This document shows, piece after piece, positions 57,327 through 64,000 of a stretch of 64,000 bases of DNA. The notes beneath the pieces were generated by a model. It was not told the origin of the DNA, searched no databases, and saw only the letters and a program-made list of their open reading frames with translations. This stretch comes from Haematococcus lacustris (lineage: Eukaryota; Chlorophyta; Chlorophyceae; Chlamydomonadales; Haematococcaceae): contig JASKMD010000029.1 in assembly GCA_030144725.1 (NCBI GenBank), forward strand, positions 124,001-188,000, written 5' to 3'. Both the position numbers and the translations under genes were made by a program. Positions within the stretch are counted from its first letter, which is position 1; each line of letters opens with the position of its first letter.

Positions 57327-58029
57327 CATCGACAATAATCCAGCGCTGGTGATAGTAGGGTTACAGGCCCAGGTCGGGTAGGGCTTCTCAAGCTCGCAGC
57401 AATTGCTGGGCAAGACCCAGTTGCGCAGTAGGTGTTTGGGCAGCGGTGAGAAAGTGACCTTTGTTTTTAACAGATGATGATGAAGAGTCGAGTCAACGGA
57501 CAATGGCACAACAAAGGTCGGCACCTGCAGCTCCCACTGCATTGCATGTCACAGGCCACTTGGTAGAAGCTGGGTGGCCCCAGATAAGAGGGAGATCTCA
57601 AACCCTGAGCATGACAACCCGGGCTGCATGGTGCATGAGGAAGGAATGAAAAAAAGCAGAAGCTTCTAAGCTGGCTGGCTTCCATTGTCCATTTACAAGC
57701 CAACGCACTGAATAACATATTTTCTTTCAGCACTAACAGCAAGTTCTCACTACTGGTAACCATCAGGGAACAGCCGAAGTTAGCAGTGTCTTTTAGAACA
57801 ATAATGAGAACTTGCATGACTTCATTTTGAGCCCACGTGCACCTTTGTTTGCACACCTTGCTTTGAAATGCGTTGCAGACCGTTGCGTTTGATGTTTCGA
57901 ACCCCTAGAGGGGGAGGGCGGCCGAGCAGCCTAACGGCTGACGGCTTAAGCGGTGTAAGCCACCTATCTCTCTCTCTCACTACTGGCAACTGGTTATCAC
58001 TTCTCATCCTCCTAGCTGCCACCCAACAT
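57327..58029. other. intergenic stretch with an inverted SINE-like repeat
   Basis: No gene recognised. The repeat at 57838-57963 is annotated separately. A CTCTCTCT run lies at 57967-57978. Confidence 0.45.
57838..57963 (-). repeat. tRNA-related SINE-like repeat, inverted copy
   Basis: On the minus strand it reads TGGCTTACACCGCTTAAGCC, then GGTTCGAAAC about 60 bases later, then a body with GCATTTCAAAGCAAGGTG. It matches 2079-2165 throughout, 56 kb away in the opposite orientation. Confidence 0.55.
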
Positions 58030-58316
58030 CACCCTACAGCCATGGGCAGCCATCCCAAGTGCAGCCCTCCAATGTGCAGCCACTACAGCCATCCCAAGTG
58101 CGGCTACAGGCACAGTTGCAACCAAATGCAGCAGCCCATGTGCATCAGCCCATGTGCATCATGCAGCAGCCCTTCAAAGTTCAGCCCTCCCATGTGCCGC
58201 CTTCCCATGTGCAACCTTCCCATGTGCAGCCACCCCTGGTGAAGCACTCTGGAGTGCATGGGATGCAGATGCAGCCGCCACTCACCCCCACCAACCCAAG
58301 CCTCGCTTTTGAGTAA
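58030..58316 (+). repeat. short tandem repeats (CCCATGTGCAGCCTT type)
   Basis: A 15-bp motif around CCCATGTGCAGCC recurs imperfectly between 58060 and 58235. One frame is open to TAA near 58316 (repeated QPSHV peptides), but I see no evidence for a real gene. Confidence 0.5.
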
Positions 58317-58574
58317 GACTAGTAAATGAGAATACCCAGCGTGTACCCAGCGCAGCCCAAAATACTCATTGCCCCTCACTGCAAGTCTCGTTAGACTACG
58401 ATTCAAAGACTCTCTTTCATTGCCTCCACTACCTCCACTACCTCCAATGCCAGGGCCACTAGAACGGGTCTTGGTAACTACAAATCTTGGTAATGATTCC
58501 AAGCATCTGCCACTAACGTCAGTTCTGGTACCAACGCGGTATGAGCTCCACTCCGGGATGTGCCTACGGTCATG

Positions 58575-58745
58575 ACATGGTGCAGGCAACAATGACATGT
58601 GGCTGTAGAGCCGAACAAAGTAGAGGCGCGTATGCAGCAGCAAGGGCTTGGGCTGGTGGTGTGGGCTAGCAACCCGCATGATGAGGTTGTGCTTGCTGCC
58701 AGCATGTACCACTGGTAGCTAGCCCGGCAGCAGGTCAGGCAGCAC
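58575..58745 (-). repeat. dispersed repeat, copy A
   Basis: GACATGGTGCAGGCAACAAT, TTGTGCTTGCTGCCA and CCGGCAGCAGGTCA recur in the same order at 63890-64000. Copy A has about 70 extra bases in the middle. Coding capacity is unclear. Confidence 0.5.
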
Positions 58746-59777
58746 ACCTGCATCAGCCTCCTCACTGGTGTCGTCAGACAACTCGATGGGCCCATCCCTG
58801 CACCAGCAACACCAGAAACAAGCACACCAGCAGGGTGTGTCAGGTTTTATCTATCTATGTCTAGGCCACACAAGTGGGCAACTGAGACACTCAGTCCATG
58901 CGTCTCTAGCTGGCGCCTAGTTTGTGATTGTGGGTAATGCATCTAGTTTCATCAAAGGGGCCGATGTGACTGTTTCATGAGTGGGGTTGATGAGGAGGCA
59001 CGAACCCAGTGCACAGCCCAAGGTAACAGTGAGGTGCAAGAGGACCGCCAGCTGCCTCAGCAGCACCGCCCATGCAACATCTAAGTGCCTGCGGGACTGC
59101 CCTCTGCATCCAGGCAACCAGTCGGGTCGCATCCACTGCCGTAGCAACTGGCTATGCTTCCTCACTTTGCTCTGCTGCATCTCCTTTGCTGCATCTGTGC
59201 ATACATGGATTCAGGCATCTGTGCATACATGGATTCAGGATTCAGGCTGAATCAGGAGCTGCTGCTGAAGTGCCCAGGCCTTTGACAAACACCCGTACAC
59301 AGTGCCTGGTTGCCGCTGGGCCACAGCTGCTCTAGGTGTCACCACGTTCAGCTCACCGCCTGCAGCATGGGCAGGAGGAGGAGGGAGGCGTGTTGATCCC
59401 ATAGCAGGTGAGGGTTGTGCACCCTCCACAACACATGGGATGGGTATAAACACCAGGTTTGTTGCAATGAACATTACAAGCTACATTAGGCCTAGCAGGT
59501 CTTGCCAAGGGCGGGGTGTCATCGCTACATTACCTAGCAGCTGCTAGTGCTTGCCACACGTGCCGCTTAGGAGACCACTCACCTGCGATGAGGTGTGTCT
59601 CGCGCTACTATGCCTGCGGGACTGGCGCTTGCGGACTGCGTCTGCACGGATCGAGCAGAGCAGGACAGCACCCTTCGCATCTCACATTATCAATTTACCA
59701 CCGATGGCGCACGAACTTACAACAGCACTGCAGGTGTGCGCACAACTTAGCAACTTTTTGAACAACAACTCAACACC
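58746..59777. other. no gene recognised
   Basis: Only short frames. An 18-bp direct duplication around GTGCATACATGGATTCAG lies near 59197-59240. Confidence 0.4.
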
Positions 59778-59962
59778 ATGCCCAGCAGGGCAACACCATG
59801 CCCACCAGGGCAACACCAGCAGCAAGAGGGCAACACCAGCAGCAGGAGGGCAACACCAGCAGCAGGAGGGCAACACCAGCAGCAGGGCAACACCATGCCC
59901 ACCAGGGCAGCAGCAGCAGCAGCAGGAGGGCAACACCAGCAGCAGGGCAACACCATGCCGAC
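59778..59962. repeat. minisatellite of CAACACCAGCAGCAGGAGGG units
   Basis: Tandem 18-21 bp units mixing CAACACCATGCCCACCAGGG and CAACACCAGCAGCAGGAGGG. Gln/Gly- or Cys-rich frames across it are artefacts. Confidence 0.85.
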
Positions 59963-61347
59963 CAGGACCCAGAACCCACTGGCCTCGAGGTGAGGTCGCG
60001 ATCCACTTGACCTCCTCCTAGTGCTGCAACAGGCTAGACCAGGTTCCGTCACCTCGCTGTCACCTCTCCTGGTGAAGAGCAAGGGTGGTGGCAGCTGCTG
60101 GAACGTGGGCTGGCCGTCATGTCACACATAGCCTTGGATGGACTCCCTTGGATGGACTCCCCCAAAGCTGCAATAGGGTCCATGTGTACGCCTGAGCGCA
60201 ACAGCAGCAGCAACAACAATGTCGATGTACTACACCATGCACTGGAAATGACACCCTTGCTGGCACTATTGCATGAGTGAGTGGTAGGCTGGCTGCTGGC
60301 AGGTGGCAGTGATGTGCAGAGGCTCTGGGGAAGCAGCAGGCTGGGACACCTCTGGGTCATCCTCATCAGGGACATACCCCATGCCTGCAGCAGGTTGGGA
60401 TGGCTCTGGTCCTCCCTTCTCAGCGGGGCCCAGGCTAGTAGCAGCACCTAGAAAGAAACCGGACCTGCATGATGTAAGCCACACATCAGGCCTGCCCCAC
60501 TCCTGTGCGTCATGTGCCACACTCATCAGGCAGTGTAGGCTGCACACTTGATTTCTACACAGGGCTCACTGGGCCACAGAGTCCTGTTGACAGCTGTCAA
60601 GCTAGCTTGGGAAGAGGCCCTTGCCCCTGACTACTGCAGCCTGCCTGGCCTGGGGCTGGGTCTGCAGCTCTGGTGCTGCCTGGCGGTCCCTTTGCTGCAA
60701 ACGGAGATCACGTTGTACCTCGTGCTGTAGGCCTACAACCGTTTTTTGCTGTCCAGGGCAAGCAAAAGCGTGAGGGATCATTTCTGCGCCCGGGGCCCTG
60801 TCAGCCCTGCAGGCATGGAGGAGCAGCCTGCCTGGCACCCTGACAACCTGACCGCCTAACAACCTGGCATGAGTGCAAGGGTGCAAGGGTGCAGGGGTGC
60901 CTGTGCCACTCACCATTGGTCATGGCTAGACATGCCAGCCCAGCATGCGTCTCCAGCATGTGCACTGAGGTTGGTGCCCTGGGTGGCCCGGCGCCCTGGA
61001 CCTTCTGCACACGCCCTGTAGACGGGGGTCAAGTGCAGGTGGCCATGGCCCTGGGTGGTATAGGGCAGGAGCAGGGGCAGGGGCAAGCACTCTCTGCCTT
61101 CAGCTGCCTCACCGGCAAGGGCGGGGCTAGCAGCAGGCAGGGGCACCACAGGGTTGCCCGGGCCACAGGGTCCTCCCTCCTCAGCTGCGCCCTGACCACC
61201 ACCAGCAGTGGCACCACCTGCATGCAGTAGTTGATAGCGGCTGCGTCACCGGTATCTGTGTCAGTTCCACCATGCAACCCAGCGCTCTAGGCCTGCCTCA
61301 CCACTAGGGAGGCAGAGTCAAAAGCTCACAAGGTTGTGGTTTGGGTG
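59963..61347. other. no gene recognised
   Basis: Several short frames, none with a recognisable motif or convincing splice structure. Confidence 0.4.
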
Positions 61348-62030
<683 letters not shown>

Positions 62031-62324
62031 TCTGCACCTCCAGCACCAGCAGGTAAGGTTGGGGCTGCACCTCCAGCACCAGCAGGTAAGGTTGGTGCTG
62101 CACCTCCAGCACCAGCAGGTAAGGTTGGGGCTGCACCTCCAGCACCAGCAGGTAAGGTTGGGGCTGCACCTCCAGCACCAGCAGGTAAGGTTGGGGCTGC
62201 ACCTCCAGCACCAGCAGGTAAGGTTGGGGCTGCACCTCCAGCACCAGCAGGTAAGGTTGGGGCTGCACCTCCAGCACCAGCAGGTAAGGTTGGGGCTGCA
62301 CCTCCAGCACCACCAGGTGAGGCC
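62031..62324. repeat. 33-bp minisatellite, nine units, each with a splice-donor consensus
   Basis: Units of the form GCACCTCCAGCACCAGCAG followed by GTAAGGTTGGGGCT repeat with almost no divergence. Eight units carry CAG|GTAAGG and the last CAG|GTGAGG. In the plus strand one frame reads APPAPAGKVGA repeatedly. Confidence 0.92.
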
Positions 62325-62995
62325 TAGTGATCACAGGCACACTGTGTGCCTTGTATCGGCCGGTGAGTAACAGGCCCACCCATTTCCAGACTGTCCTTCG
62401 ATCCCCATCTGCATCTGTCAGGCCTTGTCGCTTTGCTATGTAGTGCACCTCTAAGCTGCCATAGTTAATGCTGCAGGGAGGGTCTGGGCAAAGCACCAAC
62501 AGCACGCGGACCGTGGCTTAAAAGCCCACCGGACACCCTTCCAGCCCCAAACCAGCTTGTCCCCTCCCTACCTGCCCCAGTAGGCCTTGAACTAAGGTTG
62601 TCATGGGTTGCAGCTAGGTGCCTCTGCACTAGTGAACCCAACAGCACCCACTGCCGAGCCACCTGCCCTCCTGCTGCTGGTGTGGGCAGGCAGTAGCTGT
62701 TGATGCCTATGCATATGCATTTGCATATGCATTTGCACATGAGCCCATGTGTGCAGAACAACAGGCCATGCTGCAAATTACTGCGTCTTGCCACACCCGC
62801 TGGCCTGGCAGCCACAGTGGTCCTTGGCTGCATCAAAGTCCACCTGCAGGGGGGCCACAATCATCAGACAATGGAAGGCAGCGCATCTAATTGCACCGGT
62901 TAGGCACCTACACTGAGCTCGCTGGGGACCCTGACAATCCTGACCAATGCAGGCTGCAGACATGGGCTGGGACTGCAGCTGGCGAAGGCGAGGGT
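62325..62995. other. no gene recognised
   Basis: Short frames only. Overlapping GCATATGCATTTGCATATGC repeats lie near 62709-62740. Confidence 0.4.
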
Positions 62996-63292
<297 letters not shown>

Positions 63293-63889
63293 TGCTTTGC
63301 ACAGTCTTTGCACAGTCTGTGCTTTGCACAGTCTGTGTTGCCTCCAGGGGCCAGAGGCAAGGGCTGTGCAGCCTGAGGCTGCAGCGAGACGCACACCTGG
63401 GCCTGTTGTTGGGCATGGCCAGGCCTGGCACTTGTTTGCTGATGGACGGAGCATGGACCTGCACCATAGATGCCGAGATAGCCTATTGGGAAATGCTAGA
63501 GATGGCCTATGCCCTGTACCATGCGACACACATGGTTATGGCAATGTCAGGGACAACGTTCACGTACTGACCTTGTCCTGCTCCCCGTTTCAACATTTCG
63601 TTGTCCTTGTTGACTATTGCCAGAGTCAGCTGCACGGGTGAGTCAGTGGGCCACCATCATCACCGCCACTGGCATGCGTTGAGCTGTGCTGGGGTGTGAC
63701 GCACAAGTGGCCCACAGCCTGCTCACCTTAACCACAGTGTGGCCCGGGCTCCGCTGCCCGCTGCTCAGTGTGTGGCGCTAGGTCAGGGGCAGGACTCACC
63801 AGCAGTGCCTGGTACCTAAGGCAGGGGCTCCTGACATGGGCTCCATCACATCCATGTCCTGGTCATCATCTGCATGCACACAGGACGGG
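63293..63889. other. no gene recognised
   Basis: Begins with three imperfect copies of TTTGCACAGTCT. A frame to about 63570 is open without known motifs. Confidence 0.4.
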
Positions 63890-64000
63890 CCTGACATGGT
63901 GCAGGCATTCATGACATGTAGCTGACATGGTGCAGCATGTTGGGGCTATGCTTGCTGCCATCATGCGCGACTTGTAGCCAGCCGGCAGCCCAGCAGGTCA
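63890..64000 (-). repeat. dispersed repeat, copy B (runs off the window)
   Basis: Partner of 58575-58745; it shares GACATGGTGCAGGCA, GCTTGCTGCCA and CGGCAGCCCAGCAGGTCA-like landmarks. Confidence 0.5.

Noticed and set aside
58059..58316. Small gene with QPSHV repeats
   Set aside because: The open frame follows imperfect 15-bp repeats; there is no splice structure or recognisable domain.
62031..62324. CRISPR-like array
   Set aside because: The 33-bp units are directly adjacent with no unique spacers, so this is a minisatellite.

Overview
This 64-kb window looks like nuclear DNA of a GC-rich green alga of the Chlamydomonadales. The reasons are small exons separated by short GC-rich GT-AG (and some GC-AG) introns, gene products of green-algal type, very dense simple-sequence arrays and abundant transposon debris. 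The repeat style would suit Haematococcus lacustris, but that species guess is an inference. A run of exactly 500 N at 37508-38007 is an assembly gap of conventional size.

Four host loci are well supported. A small Tctex-type dynein light chain lies on the minus strand at 7077-7517. A 31-exon gene for the ribosome-biogenesis factor RRP5 (S1 repeats, an acidic segment, HAT repeats) fills 12390-31849 on the plus strand. An F-box-like/LRR gene lies at 33849-35670 (+), with a paralogue at 51134-52516 (-). A Dicer-like gene occupies 38017-48904 (+), with the helicase C-terminal half, dimerisation domain and tandem RNase III domains; its 5' part is lost in or beyond the gap. These genes do not form an operon-like unit. 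RRP5 serves pre-rRNA processing, Dicer serves small-RNA production, and the LRR proteins are unassigned.

The most notable content is mobile. At least five relatives of Fanzor, the eukaryotic TnpB-like RNA-guided endonuclease, are present: 629-936, 2763-6215 and 7969-10118 (one family, minus strand), 49311-50500 (plus) and 52985-53640 (minus, a diverged lineage), plus small remnants. The three family-1 copies share an identical-length 186-bp block 3' of the Fanzor stop codon and the same 3' terminus. They sit between 13-15 bp direct repeats, and one is cut down to its 3' 308 bp. That pattern looks like target-primed insertion rather than cut-and-paste transposition. No copy is intact; copies 2 and 3 carry complementary internal deletions.

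Two DNA-transposon insertions have clear ends. One is a 1,154-bp element at 10902-12055 with 18-bp terminal inverted repeats, a CCCAAAG target duplication and an AT-rich core. The other is a 3,397-bp hAT-type element at 53922-57318 with a perfect 8-bp duplication (TGTGGAAG), long inverted arms and a nested 348-bp MITE. The right-hand end (57.3-64 kb) is mostly repeats and minisatellites in which I recognise no gene.
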